A DNA stretch of 64,000 nucleotides from Sphingobacteriales bacterium TSM_CSM (GCA_002212725.1 MTCR01000077.1:1-64000); one strand, 5' to 3'; numbered from the stretch's first letter, positions 36,303-47,122 are shown. Notes: generated from the sequence alone by a model not told the origin. Numbers and translations are program-made.

Positions 36303-37400
36303 TTACTCTACCGGTTTAAACATGCGCTCCCAGCGCACATTATCGGGAAAAGAAATGCCTTCTTCTGCGGAAAGCCATACCAGTTTTGCTTTTCCAATAA
36401 TATGGTCTTCGGGAACAAAACCCCAGTAGCGGGAGTCGGCAGAGTTTTGACGGTTATCGCCCAGCATAAAATAGTAATCCATGGCAAAGGTATAAGTGTT
36501 CGTTTCTTTGCCGTTAATGCTTATACTGTTATTGGTTACCTGCAGTTGGTTTCCCTCATAAACTTCAATAATGCGGCTGTAGAGCGATATGTTTTGGGCA
36601 TTCAGGTTAATGGTGGTTCCTTTAGCCGGTATTACCAATGGTCCGTAATTATCAATATTCCAGGGAAAATTTTGCGGGTCTTGCGGAAAAACGGGTTCGT
36701 GGGGCAGGTAAATGCCTTTGGCTCTTACTATGGTATCAATGCCCACTACATTTTGAAGTTGTTTTACTTTTATCAGGTTGGCATCGGTAAGGGTATATTC
36801 ATATAAATCGGCATTTTCAGAACGCAATCCGCCCTCGGTAATGCCCATTTTGGCTATGGTTTGCGGGTTAAGGGGCGTTTTATCGGTGCGCACAAAGTAG
36901 TTAAATTGTGCTAAGGCAGGCAGACTGTCGGGTTTTCCGTTAATATACACCTGCCGGTTTATAATTTCGAAAGTATCGGCAGGCAGGGCAATACAGCGTT
37001 TAATATAATTTTCGCGTTTGTCAATAGGTTGGCGGTCGTCTATGGGGTAGTTAAAAACTACGGGGTCGTGGCGTTGCAGGTTGTTTAGTTTGCCAAGCCG
37101 GTAATAGGGAAATTGTATGGCAGTTGAGTAAGAAGGTTTGCCTGAAAAAGGCATTGTATTATGCGAAAACGGCAGCGAAAGCGGGGTAATTGGCATACGT
37201 ATGCCATAGCTGAATTTGCTGACCAGCAGGTAGTCGCCCACCAGCAGGGTTTTTTCCATAGAGGAGGTTGGAATAATATAAACCTCTGCAATAAAGGTGC
37301 GAATAAAAATGGTTATAATAACTGCAAATAAAGCAGCATACAACCACTCGCGTATGGCCGATATGTTCATTGCCTGATGCCCTGCTTTTACTTGCTGCAT
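36303..37400 (-). CDS. lepB: Signal peptidase I (downstream copy)
   Basis: 365 residues. One N-terminal membrane helix (about 16-38), then box B with catalytic S47 ([14 protein letters not shown]), the general-base K134 ([14 protein letters not shown]) and the C-terminal [18 protein letters not shown]. It cleaves Sec signal peptides on the outer face of the inner membrane. A large insertion between boxes, typical of Bacteroidota, accounts for the length. A second copy starts 63 bp upstream; both have all catalytic residues, so this is a functional duplication. Confidence 0.93.
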   Translation of the reverse strand: MQQVKAGHQAMNISAIREWLYAALFAVIITIFIRTFIAEVYIIPTSSMEKTLLVGDYLLVSKFSYGIRMPITPLSLPFSHNTMPFSGKPSYSTAIQFPYYRLGKLNNLQRHDPVVFNYPIDDRQPIDKRENYIKRCIALPADTFEIINRQVYINGKPDSLPALAQFNYFVRTDKTPLNPQTIAKMGITEGGLRSENADLYEYTLTDANLIKVKQLQNVVGIDTIVRAKGIYLPHEPVFPQDPQNFPWNIDNYGPLVIPAKGTTINLNAQNISLYSRIIEVYEGNQLQVTNNSISINGKETNTYTFAMDYYFMLGDNRQNSADSRYWGFVPEDHIIGKAKLVWLSAEEGISFPDNVRWERMFKPVE

Positions 37401-37463
37401 TATTTGTGGAATAGATTACAAATATGCACCAAGGCATTGATGTACAAAAATAAGGTGGCGGGG

Positions 37464-38552
37464 TTATTTTACCGTTCTCATGCTTTTGTCCCAACGGATG
37501 TTAAAGAACGGGTTGCTTGATAACCAAACAAAAACAGGCTTGCCTACAATATGGTCTTCGGGTACAAACCCCCAATAGCGCGAGTCTTCGGAGTTGTGCC
37601 GGTTGTCACCCATCATAAAATAGTAGTTCATTTTAAACTCATATTCGGCAACCTGTTGTCCGTTCAGGAAAGCCTGCCCGTCTTTCCATTCTAAGGAAGG
37701 GTTGTTTTCGTATTTTTTTATGGCTGTTTCATATAAGGCGTAATTTTCTTCGGTCAGTTTAATTTTATCGCCTTTTTTTGGAATGTAAACAGGCCCGTAA
37801 AAATCAATATTCCAGGGCAACTTTGAACTATAAGGATAAACACGGGGGTTAAATTCGCCCTTCATTTGAGTAACTTTGTAAATAGTATCTGTGTTGGCCA
37901 TTTTTTTTATTTCTTCGGCATTTTTGTTGGTCAGCATCATAATATAGGTGCCAATTTCATTGCCCTGAAACACCTCGCTGATGCCCATTTTTTCTTTGGT
38001 TTTGGGGTTAAACGGGCTGGAGGTTTTAACCATGTAGGCATGTTGCAGGCCGGGCGGGTTTTCAACGGGTTTGCTGTTAATATGCACTTGTCCGTCAATA
38101 ATCTGCAGGGTATCGCCGGCCTGGGCGGTACAGCGTTTTACATAATTGGTGCGTTTGTCAACAGGAATGCCTTTATCCACTTCGGGCGGATAGTTAAATA
38201 CTACTATATCTCCTCTTTTAATGGAAGAAAAACCGGGCAACCGCATATAGGGTAACTCAAGCAGGGTGGTATAAGATTGTGCCCCGAAAATGGAGTTATG
38301 CACATAAGGCAGTGCCAGCGGCGTATTTGGAATGCGCGGGCCAAAGTTGAGTTTGCTTACAAAGAGCTTGTCGCCCACCAACATGGTGTTTTCCATACTG
38401 GAAGTAGGAATGGCATACGATTGGAGCACAAAAATGTTAATAAGCGGCACAATAACAAGGGCAATAATGAGCAACTCAATTATTTCTCTTTTGGCCGATT
38501 TTTTAGGGGGTTCGGGTTTGGCTTTGGGGCCAATTTCTGTTGTTTTAGACAT
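37464..38552 (-). CDS. lepB: Signal peptidase I (upstream copy)
   Basis: 362 residues, paralog of the following gene. A lysine/proline-rich cytoplasmic N-terminus (PKAKPEPPKKSAKRE) precedes one membrane helix (about 25-45). Catalytic S52 sits in IPTSSMENTMLVGD and K139 in [30 protein letters not shown] closes the fold. Same reaction as its partner. A minus-strand -7 box TAATTTTG lies at 38627-38634. Sequence divergence between the copies suggests an old duplication, possibly with different substrate preferences. Confidence 0.93.
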   Translation of the reverse strand: MSKTTEIGPKAKPEPPKKSAKREIIELLIIALVIVPLINIFVLQSYAIPTSSMENTMLVGDKLFVSKLNFGPRIPNTPLALPYVHNSIFGAQSYTTLLELPYMRLPGFSSIKRGDIVVFNYPPEVDKGIPVDKRTNYVKRCTAQAGDTLQIIDGQVHINSKPVENPPGLQHAYMVKTSSPFNPKTKEKMGISEVFQGNEIGTYIMMLTNKNAEEIKKMANTDTIYKVTQMKGEFNPRVYPYSSKLPWNIDFYGPVYIPKKGDKIKLTEENYALYETAIKKYENNPSLEWKDGQAFLNGQQVAEYEFKMNYYFMMGDNRHNSEDSRYWGFVPEDHIVGKPVFVWLSSNPFFNIRWDKSMRTVK

Positions 38553-38716
38553 AGTGCTATTTAATAAAAAGGCAAAAATTTGATATTGGAACCTGTTTGT
38601 GCAGGCTAGTTGGCAGTAGAAAGGGGCAAAATTACTGAATTGTACCTGTAAATAGTAGGCAATAAAGGTTAAATATTACACAAAACCGGCACTAAGGCTT
38701 ATTTTTTTCGGCTTGG

Positions 38717-41242
38717 TTAAAATTTGGCTATGAGCCGTGCGTTTAAGCGGCGGGCGGTAAGGTAGTTGGGCACACCATAAAACAGGTCTTGTGCCTGAAT
38801 AAAATTGTATGAAATGGTGTTGGAAATGCCAAGCAGGTTAAACACCTCTACCGAAGCCCAAATACTTTGGAATATGCGCATGGGGCTTTTTTCGGGCAAT
38901 TCGCGGCGGTTGCGGTCAAACAACTGTGCCGAAAACCCGATGTCTATCCGGCGGTAGGGCGGAATGCGGAAGGCATTGCGCAATTTAGGCGCATTAGGCG
39001 GACTAAAGGCAAGTCCCGAACCGAACAACAGGCTAAGGTGTACCTTAAAATTTTGGTTGGTAGGCCAATAGTCCTGAAAATACATGCCAAAGTTTACCCT
39101 TTGGTCGGTAGGGCGTGGAACGTAGCCAATTTGAACCTGTACGGTATCGGCCGGGGCTTCGTCGCCGGTACGCGGAAACACTTCTTGTCCTTCTTCGTTA
39201 AAGTAGCGGTTATAGTAATCGCCTTCCAAATCTTCTTTGGTTTGCATAACGGAAAGGCTCACCCAGGAGTCGGTGCCTTTTACAAACTCACCGTACAGGC
39301 GCATGTCTATACCGGCGGCATACCCTTTTGCCGAGTTTTGCGCAAAATACCTGATGAGTACGTTTTCAATATTATAGGGCACCAAATCCCACAGGTATTT
39401 GTAGTACAGTTCGGTGGTAAGTTTAAAGGGGCGGTTAAACATTTCAAAATTATAATCGGCGCCCAAAACGGCATGTACAGATTTTTGCGCTTTCAAATCT
39501 GTATTCAGTTGCCCGTCTAAACTGCGCATTTCGCGGTAAAAAGCGGGCTGGTGGTAAGCGCCGGTTGCCAACCGCAGGGTAAGGCTTTTGCTGCTTGCTT
39601 TGGCGCTGGTATCGGCTGCGCTTTTAAGAGTGGAGGTATAGGCAATTTGCAGGCGTGGCGCCACAATGGTTTCGCGGTTTAAATCCCAATAGTTAAAGCG
39701 AATACCGCCGGTAAAACTCCAGTTTTTACCAAAGTTCCACTCGTTTTGTGCAAAACCGCTCAGGCGGTTAGAGGCAAGGTTAAACCGGGTACGCAACCGG
39801 TCTGACAAAATAATTTCGTCTATGGCGCGCGGAATGTTGTATTCTGCAGAGTCAATGCGGTACCATTCATTAATGGCATCGTCAATTGTTTCGTGCTGGT
39901 ATTTCAGCCCCCAGGTGATAAAGTTGCCGCCCAAATCGGCATAACCGCGGTGTTCGGCGTTGGCAATAACGGCGCGCAGTTTGTTTCGTGCCCAATCCTG
40001 GTAAGTTCCTACGCCCAAAATCCGGGTTATGTCACCAAAATCCTGCTCGCCCATGTTTTTTTCAATTTCACCAATATAGTATTGACCTATAATGTCAAAA
40101 GCTTCAGTTTCGCGGGTGGTATAGGCAGAGGTCATCCATTTAAGGCGCAGTTTGTTGTTGGGTAAACTCCAGGTGGCTGCCACGCCGCCCATCATTACCT
40201 CGTATTTGTCGCGTTCCTGCCCGTCAAAATATATCTGCAACTTTAGTGCGTCGTTAAAGGTTCCAAAACTGGTTTCCGATTCTACGGGTACAAAGCGGTA
40301 AACATTTCGGGTAAGGTTGCCAATGGCTTCAATTTCCCAGTCAATATGCGGTTTATAGGTAATGTACGTTTGGAAATCGGTAAAAGAAGGACGGTATTGC
40401 CCTTGTGTTGGCAACGCATTTAAGATGTATTGGTTTGACCATTGCCTGAACCCGGCTACATAGGTGAGTTTTTTATTTAGCCCGATGCCCTCTGCATGTG
40501 CCGATGCACCCAACAGGCTTATTTCGGCCGAGCCATGATTTGCTTGCGGTTTTTTGTACTTTACATCTAATACCGACGACATTTTATCGCCATATTTAGC
40601 TTCAAAACCGCCCGATGAAAAGTTAACAGACGAAATTAAATCGGTATTGATAAACCCGAGGCCTTCCTGCTGCCCCGAACGAACCAGAAACGGGCGGTAC
40701 ACCTCAAAATCGTTTACATATACCAGGTTTTCGTCAAAGTTGCCGCCCCTTACCGAATACTGCGAGCTAAGTTCGTTGTTTGAAACCACGCCCGGCATAG
40801 TGCGCAAAATGGGGGTAATACCGCCTGTAACACTGGCAATGGTTTCTACATCTTTGGGGTTAATTTTGGTAACGGCCGGTGTTTTTAACACCTTTGCCTG
40901 TACGTTTACCGTACCCAGCAGTTTATCATCGGGGTACATTATAATGTTTACCTCGCGAAGTTGTCCGGGTTCCAGCCAAAATGAGGTTTCTTCGGTGCGG
41001 TAGCCCGTAAAACTAAATCTGATGGTTAAAATTTGCTGTTTTGGCACGCTGATGCGGTAATACCCGTTGGTATCGGTAACCGACCCAAACAAATTGTTTG
41101 CCGAAAAATAGACATTTACACCTGCCATGGGCTGGCCGGCGTAATTGGTAACCCGGCCATATACATAAGGCATCTCCTGTGCCCGGGCAAACAAAGTACA
41201 CAGCAGCAGCAGCAACGCTGCGGTAAAAAGGTGTTTATTCAT
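38717..41242 (-). CDS. TonB-dependent receptor with carboxypeptidase-regulatory domain
   Basis: 841 residues from ATG 41242 (MNKHLFTAALLL). Signal peptide ending LFARAQ, a carboxypeptidase-regulatory-like domain (about 25-110; YGRVTNYAGQPMAGVNVYFS), a plug domain (TMPGVVSNNELSSQYSVRGG, FSSGGFEAKYGDKMSS) and a long barrel ending LTARRLNARLIAKF. It has an unusual plug in that VRGG follows a QYS core shared by Bacteroidota receptors for unknown ligands. It follows rpe by 50 bp on the same strand. Ligand cannot be inferred. Confidence 0.92.
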   Translation of the reverse strand: MNKHLFTAALLLLLCTLFARAQEMPYVYGRVTNYAGQPMAGVNVYFSANNLFGSVTDTNGYYRISVPKQQILTIRFSFTGYRTEETSFWLEPGQLREVNIIMYPDDKLLGTVNVQAKVLKTPAVTKINPKDVETIASVTGGITPILRTMPGVVSNNELSSQYSVRGGNFDENLVYVNDFEVYRPFLVRSGQQEGLGFINTDLISSVNFSSGGFEAKYGDKMSSVLDVKYKKPQANHGSAEISLLGASAHAEGIGLNKKLTYVAGFRQWSNQYILNALPTQGQYRPSFTDFQTYITYKPHIDWEIEAIGNLTRNVYRFVPVESETSFGTFNDALKLQIYFDGQERDKYEVMMGGVAATWSLPNNKLRLKWMTSAYTTRETEAFDIIGQYYIGEIEKNMGEQDFGDITRILGVGTYQDWARNKLRAVIANAEHRGYADLGGNFITWGLKYQHETIDDAINEWYRIDSAEYNIPRAIDEIILSDRLRTRFNLASNRLSGFAQNEWNFGKNWSFTGGIRFNYWDLNRETIVAPRLQIAYTSTLKSAADTSAKASSKSLTLRLATGAYHQPAFYREMRSLDGQLNTDLKAQKSVHAVLGADYNFEMFNRPFKLTTELYYKYLWDLVPYNIENVLIRYFAQNSAKGYAAGIDMRLYGEFVKGTDSWVSLSVMQTKEDLEGDYYNRYFNEEGQEVFPRTGDEAPADTVQVQIGYVPRPTDQRVNFGMYFQDYWPTNQNFKVHLSLLFGSGLAFSPPNAPKLRNAFRIPPYRRIDIGFSAQLFDRNRRELPEKSPMRIFQSIWASVEVFNLLGISNTISYNFIQAQDLFYGVPNYLTARRLNARLIAKF

Positions 41243-41292
41243 AACAGGTAACAAGTACTTCTTCCAAGGGTGAGCTATTAAGTGCGGTTGGG

Positions 41293-41976
41293 TTATACCA
41301 GTGTGCCGGCATGTACATTTTTAAGGGTGGCAATGGTGGCAGCCGGGTTTTGTGATTTAAAGACCGAACTGCCGGCAACCAGCACATCGGCACCGGCTTT
41401 GAATATGGTTTGAAAATTGCCGGTGTCAACCCCGCCATCAATTTCAATAAGTGCTGCCGATGATGTTTCTTGTATGAGTTGCCGCAACTGCCTTATTTTA
41501 TCTAAGGTGTGCGCAATAAATTTTTGTCCCCCGAACCCCGGATTTACCGACATGAGGCAAACAAGGTCAATATGGGCAATAATATCTTGCAGCAGTATAA
41601 CGGGCGTGTGCGGGTTTAGTGCCACACCGGCTTTCATGCCCAGTTCCTTTATGGCAAAAACGGTGCGGTGCAGGTGGGTGCAGGCTTCGTAATGCACGGT
41701 AAGCAGGTTGGCGCCGGCTTTGCAAAAATCGGACAGGTATTTATCGGGTTCCACAATCATGAGGTGTACATCAAGGGGTTTTTCGGCATGTTGCTTAACT
41801 GCCTCCAACACCGGAAACCCAAACGAAATATTGGGCACAAACCGCCCGTCCATAATATCCATATGAAACCAGTCGGCCTGGCTGTGGTTTACCATTTCAA
41901 TATCGGGAAGCAGGTTGGCAAAATTTGCCGATAACATGGAAGGGGCAACCAACGGGGTTTTTGTCTTTGCTTTCAT
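41293..41976 (-). CDS. rpe: Ribulose-phosphate 3-epimerase
   Basis: 227 residues from ATG 41976 (MKAKTKTPLVAPSMLSANF), matching the usual start; 19 upstream codons are leader. Metal-site residues are visible in WFHMDIMDGRFVPN (His38, Asp40), and CLMSVNPGFGGQKF is the phosphate-binding signature. It interconverts ribulose-5-P and xylulose-5-P in the pentose phosphate pathway. A minus-strand -7 box TATCTTTG at 41988-41981 ends only 4 bp before the ATG, implying a leaderless or nearly leaderless transcript. Confidence 0.95.
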   Translation of the reverse strand: MKAKTKTPLVAPSMLSANFANLLPDIEMVNHSQADWFHMDIMDGRFVPNISFGFPVLEAVKQHAEKPLDVHLMIVEPDKYLSDFCKAGANLLTVHYEACTHLHRTVFAIKELGMKAGVALNPHTPVILLQDIIAHIDLVCLMSVNPGFGGQKFIAHTLDKIRQLRQLIQETSSAALIEIDGGVDTGNFQTIFKAGADVLVAGSSVFKSQNPAATIATLKNVHAGTLV

Positions 41977-42083
41977 GTTGCAAAGATAACGGTAATGTGC
42001 TAAAGGTTGCAATGTTGCGCCCAACTTCTGCAATTAACCTTTGCAAACTGCCCGATGCCGTTTTTGGCAAAAACGGCATCGGG

Positions 42084-42911
42084 TTAAGGATGTTTGAGGT
42101 TTTTACCCATTTCCATGCGTTGCCGTTGTGCCTCATACATTAAAATGCCGGCCGATACCGATACATTGAGCGAGTTAACCTGTCCCCACATGGGTATTAT
42201 GACCTGCTCATTTGCATGTTGCAACCAAAAACCGGATAACCCGAAGGCTTCGGAACCAAAGGCTATGGCACAGGGGGCGGTAAAATTGGCGCTGTGGTAG
42301 GGTATTGCCTGCGGTGTAAGGGCAGCGCTAAATAGGTGCAGGTGGTGGCTGTTGAGGTAGGCAAGGGCATTAAGGTTGTTGCAAACGGCCACGGGGCAGG
42401 TAAACACTGCGCCTAAACTGGAGCGAATTACATTGGGGTTAAAAATATCGGTTTGTGGGTCGCATAGCAACAGGGCATCAATGCCGGCAGCATCGGCAGT
42501 GCGCAGTATTGCCCCCAGATTGCCCGGTTTTTCTACGGTTTCAACCACAACCAGCAAGGGGTTGGCGCTAAGTTGCAAATCATTGGGTGGGAGCGGGCGT
42601 GTGCGGCAAATTGCCACCACATTGGGCGCTTGTTTGCGGTAGGCAATTTTATCAAAAACAGCTTCACTCACTTCTGCCATATTTACCTGTTGCAATGTTG
42701 CCTGCGGTGCAATACACTCCATGTGCGAAGTTTGTGTAAATTGAGGGCAGTAAAACAGGTATTCGGCATGGTAACCGGCTTTTAGGGCAAGGGCGGTTTC
42801 GCGCAAACCTTCTACCAAAAACAGGCCGGTTTCTTTTCGTTCGGCTGCTGTGTTAAGGGCAACTACCTGCTTAATGAGCGGGTTAGCGGGGCTGTTAATT
42901 TGTTTAGGCAT
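42084..42911 (-). CDS. TrmH/SpoU-family RNA 2'-O-methyltransferase
   Basis: 275 residues. An N-terminal substrate-binding domain begins with the typical INSPANPLIKQVVALNTAAER. The knotted SPOUT methyltransferase domain follows with VVVETVEKPGNLGAILRTADAAG, NVIRSSLGAVF and, near the end, GQVNSLNVSVSAGILMYEA, the three SpoU motifs. It uses S-adenosylmethionine to methylate a ribose 2'-OH in rRNA or tRNA. Which nucleotide is modified is not clear. It lies 108 bp upstream of rpe on the same strand. Confidence 0.93.
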   Translation of the reverse strand: MPKQINSPANPLIKQVVALNTAAERKETGLFLVEGLRETALALKAGYHAEYLFYCPQFTQTSHMECIAPQATLQQVNMAEVSEAVFDKIAYRKQAPNVVAICRTRPLPPNDLQLSANPLLVVVETVEKPGNLGAILRTADAAGIDALLLCDPQTDIFNPNVIRSSLGAVFTCPVAVCNNLNALAYLNSHHLHLFSAALTPQAIPYHSANFTAPCAIAFGSEAFGLSGFWLQHANEQVIIPMWGQVNSLNVSVSAGILMYEAQRQRMEMGKNLKHP

Positions 42912-43079
42912 AGGTTAACAGGTTTAGCGGTATGAAACAGATAATATCAGCCCTTTTTTGAAGGGTAATTGGCTCTTTCCTGCCATTTCATAAACACGTT
43001 TTTCCCTCTTTTTTATGAGGGATTTGTTCGGCGTGTTCCTAAAAGGGCAGGAGGGCGATACTAAAAAGCAGCACGCCCG

Positions 43080-44471
43080 TTACCTTCCCACCATTTTTTC
43101 GGGCACTACCCACTCATCAAACTGTTCGGGAGTTAGCAGGCCAAGTTCCACGGCTACTTCTTTCAGGGTTTTACCCTGTGCATGGGCGGTTTTTGCTATT
43201 TTTGCAGCGTTGTCGTACCCAATTTTGGTGTTGAGCGCTGTTACCAGCATCAGCGAGTTATCTAAATGACGTTTAATTATAGGGTAGTTGGGTTCTATGC
43301 CAACGGCGCAGTGGCGGTTAAAAGAGTCGGCAGCATCGCCCAGCAGGCGGGCAGATTGCAGCAGGTTGTAAATAATAAGCGGTTTAAACACGTTCAGTTC
43401 AAAATGGCCGGTGCAGCCCCCAATGTTAATGGCTACGTCGTTGCCCATTACCTGTGCGCAAACCATAGTCATAGCCTCCGATTGGGTGGGGTTTACCTTG
43501 CCCGGCATAATAGACGAACCGGGTTCGTTTTCGGGAATAATAATTTCGCCAATGCCGCTGCGCGGGCCCGATGCCAGCATGCGTATATCATTGGCAATTT
43601 TCATAAGGCTTACTGCCACCGTTTTTAATGCACCCGATGTTTCTACCATTGCATCATGTGCCGCAAGTCCTTCGTACTTGTTTTCGGCAGTTACAAACGG
43701 GTGTCCCGACAGGTGGGCTATATGGCCGGCCACTATTTGGTCATAACCCTTGGGCACGTTAATGCCTGTGCCTACTGCCGAACCGCCCAGGGCAAGCTCT
43801 GCCAAATGGTGAAAGGTATGGCGTATGGCGCGAATGCCATGGTCTATTTGCGCTACATAGCCCGAAAACTCCTGCCCCAGGGTTATGGGCGTGGCATCCA
43901 TAAAATGGGTGCGGCCTATTTTTACCACCTCCATAAACGCCTGACTTTTTTGGTGCAGCGTATTGCGCAATTCTTGCAGGTGCGGAATAGTATGCTCTGC
44001 AATAAGGCTGTAAGCAGCAATGTGCATGGCCGTTGGAAAACTGTCGTTAGAAGATTGTGATTTGTTTACATCATCATTGGGGTGCAGCACTTTCTTCTCA
44101 TCGGTAAGGCTGCCGCCGCTCAACACGTGCGCACGGTTGGCAATAACCTCATTTACGTTCATGTTGGTTTGGGTGCCCGAACCGGTTTGCCATACTACCA
44201 GCGGAAACTCCTCATCTAATTTGCCTGCCAGAATTTCATCGCACACCTGCGCTATGAGGTCGGCTTTTTCTTGGGTGAGCGCACCGCACGCAACATTGGC
44301 GTAGGCAGCCGCTTTTTTGAGTATGCCGTAGGCGCGTATTACCTCAATGGGCATGAGCTGCCCGCCAATGGTAAAATTTTGCAGCGAACGCTGGGTTTGC
44401 GCGCCCCAATAGCGGTGTATGGGCACTTCCACATAACCCATGGTATCTTTTTCTTTTCTGTATTGCGTCAT
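43080..44471 (-). CDS. fumC: Fumarate hydratase class II
   Basis: 463 residues, normal length. The signature [16 protein letters not shown] carries the catalytic serine loop. [21 protein letters not shown] and [20 protein letters not shown] give the other two conserved regions of the fumarase/aspartase superfamily; the sequence fits fumarase and not aspartase or argininosuccinate lyase. It hydrates fumarate to malate in the TCA cycle. Minus-strand -7 box TAAATTTG lies at 44505-44498, 26 bp before the ATG. Confidence 0.96.
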   Translation of the reverse strand: MTQYRKEKDTMGYVEVPIHRYWGAQTQRSLQNFTIGGQLMPIEVIRAYGILKKAAAYANVACGALTQEKADLIAQVCDEILAGKLDEEFPLVVWQTGSGTQTNMNVNEVIANRAHVLSGGSLTDEKKVLHPNDDVNKSQSSNDSFPTAMHIAAYSLIAEHTIPHLQELRNTLHQKSQAFMEVVKIGRTHFMDATPITLGQEFSGYVAQIDHGIRAIRHTFHHLAELALGGSAVGTGINVPKGYDQIVAGHIAHLSGHPFVTAENKYEGLAAHDAMVETSGALKTVAVSLMKIANDIRMLASGPRSGIGEIIIPENEPGSSIMPGKVNPTQSEAMTMVCAQVMGNDVAINIGGCTGHFELNVFKPLIIYNLLQSARLLGDAADSFNRHCAVGIEPNYPIIKRHLDNSLMLVTALNTKIGYDNAAKIAKTAHAQGKTLKEVAVELGLLTPEQFDEWVVPEKMVGR

Positions 44472-44729
44472 TGGTGTTTAGATTTTGTTTTAAGATGCAA
44501 ATTTACGGTTTGTTTTGAAAACTCACCTATAAACCACCACCCGAAATAGCTTGCAATGGCAGCGTTTATTGGTTTACCCAATCCGGTAGCTAAAAGGAGC
44601 ATATAAGCCCGAATTTGCCTTTGTGTAAAAATGCGGTGTGCCGCTGTGGTACAATAACTATTTGCCAAAAAACAAGTATCTTGTGCAATGTTTCAGGCAG
44701 TTTATTTTGTTATCAATCTGTAGCGCCTT

Positions 44730-46703
44730 ATGAAAACCCGCTTTTTTTTTGCCGTAATATTGGTGTTTTTTGTTGTATTGAAATTGCAGGCACAACCCCA
44801 ACTGTTTCAAAACGGCAAGTTAGCCGAAATTTCCTGCCGCGAATTGCAGGCGCATGCTCCGTTGTTTCAACAGAAGCAAGCATCGGCAGCTTCTTTGGCG
44901 CATGATAACTGCAACCTCCTGTACGCCCAAGCCCGATGGAACATTGATCCGGCAGTAAGTTATATTTCGGGCAGTGTGGCGTTTGGGTTTGTTCCGATGC
45001 AGGCCGGTTTCGATACTTTGTACCTCGATTTGTCCTCCGCTTTAACCGTTGATTCGGTCATCTATCACAGCTCCACAACCGCTTACAGCCAATCTGAAGC
45101 AGAACTGCTGCAAATCTTTTTTCCCGATGTGCTGCCTTCGGGAATGCCCGATTCGGTACAGATTTATTACCGGGGTGCGCCGCCGCAAACCGGTTTCGGG
45201 TCGTTTATTCAATCAACCCATCAGGAAACGCCGGTTATATGGACACTTTCTGAACCCTACGGCGCAAGCGACTGGTGGCCCTGCAAAGATGACTTAACCG
45301 ATAAAATTGACTCGCTCGATGTGTGGGTTACCTGCCCGGCGGCTTACCGGGCAGCAAGCAACGGCAAGTTGATTTCGGAGACTACAGACGGGGTAAATAC
45401 CGTTTGTCATTGGCAACACCGCCACCCCATAGCCACCTATTTAGTGGCCATTGCCGTAACCAACTATGCCGATTATACCGATTGGGTGCCGTTGAACGGC
45501 GATACCGTGCCCATGCTCAACTATGTTTACCCCGAAAACCTGGCCGATGCCATGTTGCTAACGCCTGCGCAGGTGCAGGTAATGCAACTGTACGACTCAT
45601 TGTTTATTCCCTACCCGTTTGCCGATGAAAAGTACGGCCATGCCCAGTTTGGCTGGGGCGGCGGCATGGAACACCAAACCATGAGTTTTGTGGGCGGTTT
45701 TGATTTTGAACTGCTGGCGCACGAAATGGCGCACCAATGGTTTGGCAACCATGTAACCTGTGGCAGTTGGGAAGATATTTGGCTGAACGAGGGGTTTGCC
45801 ACCTATCTTTCGGGGCTTTGCTATGAACATTTGTTTGACGGTATTTGGTGGATGCCCTTTAAAACAAGCCGGATAAACGCCGTTACCAGCCAACCCGGCG
45901 GCTCGGTATGGTGCAGCGATACCACCGATGTAGGCCGCATTTTTGACGGGCGGTTAAGTTATGCCAAGGGTGCCATGATTTTGCACCAACTGCGGTGGGT
46001 AATTGGCGACGAAGCCTTTTTTACCGCCCTGCAAAACTACCTTACCGATGTTAACCTGGCAGGCGGCTTTGCCCGAAGCAGCCACCTGATTGACCATTTT
46101 GAAGCCGCAAGCGGCCAAGACCTCGACTGGTATTTTGCCGACTGGCTATATGGACAAGGGTTTCCTTCGTACCTTATCAATTGGTTTCCTGCCGACATGG
46201 GCTTGGGTATTAACATACTTCAATCTCAATCAGACCCGGTGGCAGATTTTTTTGAATTGCCTTTACCCATCCGAGTATTTTTTCATAACGGACAAGATAC
46301 CCTGCTCAGGCTCAATCATGACAACAATATAATTTCGGGGCAAAATTTTTACTTTCCTTTACCATATTGGGAGATTGATTCCATACAGTTTGACCCCGAT
46401 AAATGGCTGATATCAAACAACAATGTCATTACCAATGAATTTGAGGGTATTGAGGAATCTGCCGGAAAAAATATGCTCTTGTTATACCCCAACCCTGTGG
46501 GCGAAACGTTGTATGCCGAAGCCGGCGGACAAAACATTTCGGCAGCCGAAGTGTTTGATATTACGGGCAGGGTAGTGGAGCAAATGCGGCAGGTTAACGC
46601 CATTCAGGTTGTGCTAAATACCGCCTCGTTGCCTTCGGGCATTTATTGGGCGCAGGTTTATACCGAAAAAGGCATTTACCGGCAAAAGTTTATAAAGCAA
46701 TAA
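44730..46703 (+). CDS. Secreted M1-family metallopeptidase with T9SS type A domain
   Basis: 657 residues with a signal peptide (LKLQAQ). The M1 catalytic core has HEMAHQW at 331-337 with the third Zn ligand E354 (WLNEGFATY). The exopeptidase motif reads GGGMEHQ at 310-316 instead of GAMEN, a change seen in Bacteroidota members. The last about 75 residues are a type A sorting domain (LLYPNPVGETLYAE to QKFIKQ), so the enzyme is exported by T9SS and probably cell-surface attached. It likely trims amino acids from external peptides. It is followed 11 bp later by a DUF2177 gene. Confidence 0.92.
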   Translation: MKTRFFFAVILVFFVVLKLQAQPQLFQNGKLAEISCRELQAHAPLFQQKQASAASLAHDNCNLLYAQARWNIDPAVSYISGSVAFGFVPMQAGFDTLYLDLSSALTVDSVIYHSSTTAYSQSEAELLQIFFPDVLPSGMPDSVQIYYRGAPPQTGFGSFIQSTHQETPVIWTLSEPYGASDWWPCKDDLTDKIDSLDVWVTCPAAYRAASNGKLISETTDGVNTVCHWQHRHPIATYLVAIAVTNYADYTDWVPLNGDTVPMLNYVYPENLADAMLLTPAQVQVMQLYDSLFIPYPFADEKYGHAQFGWGGGMEHQTMSFVGGFDFELLAHEMAHQWFGNHVTCGSWEDIWLNEGFATYLSGLCYEHLFDGIWWMPFKTSRINAVTSQPGGSVWCSDTTDVGRIFDGRLSYAKGAMILHQLRWVIGDEAFFTALQNYLTDVNLAGGFARSSHLIDHFEAASGQDLDWYFADWLYGQGFPSYLINWFPADMGLGINILQSQSDPVADFFELPLPIRVFFHNGQDTLLRLNHDNNIISGQNFYFPLPYWEIDSIQFDPDKWLISNNNVITNEFEGIEESAGKNMLLLYPNPVGETLYAEAGGQNISAAEVFDITGRVVEQMRQVNAIQVVLNTASLPSGIYWAQVYTEKGIYRQKFIKQ

Positions 46704-46714
46704 AAACACTGTTT

Positions 46715-47113
46715 ATGCAAACACTTGGCATTTATGTACTTACCACCGTTGTATTTTTTGCCATAGATATGCTATGGCTGGGGCTTATTGCCCGCAATTT
46801 TTACCGCAAGCACTTAGGGTTTTTAATGGCAGAACAGGTGGTTTGGGCGGCGGCATTGGTGTTTTACCTTATATACATTGGCGGCATTTTGTACTTTGCC
46901 ATTTTGCCGGCGCTAAAAACCGGCAGTTTACAAACAGCCTTGCTAAATGGCGCTTTGCTGGGTTTTTTGTGCTATGCCACCTACGATTTAACCAATCTGG
47001 CTACGGTAAAAAACTGGCCTATACTTGTTACAGCGGTAGATTTGGTTTGGGGAACCGTGCTTACGGCAGCCACATCGGGTATTGCTTATTTTGTGGCGCA
47101 AAAACTTTGGTAG
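46715..47113 (+). CDS. DUF2177 family membrane protein
   Basis: 132 residues from ATG 46715 (MQTLGIYVLTTVVFF); the longer frame overlaps the M1 gene end. Four membrane helices. FFAIDMLWLGLIARNFYRKHLG and the later GFLCYATYDLTNLATVKNWP are the conserved DUF2177 segments. Function unknown. It begins 11 bp after the peptidase stop, so likely the same message, and ends 9 bp before the converging phosphate cotransporter gene. Confidence 0.85.
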   Translation: MQTLGIYVLTTVVFFAIDMLWLGLIARNFYRKHLGFLMAEQVVWAAALVFYLIYIGGILYFAILPALKTGSLQTALLNGALLGFLCYATYDLTNLATVKNWPILVTAVDLVWGTVLTAATSGIAYFVAQKLW

Positions 47114-47122
47114 TGTGTCTGT

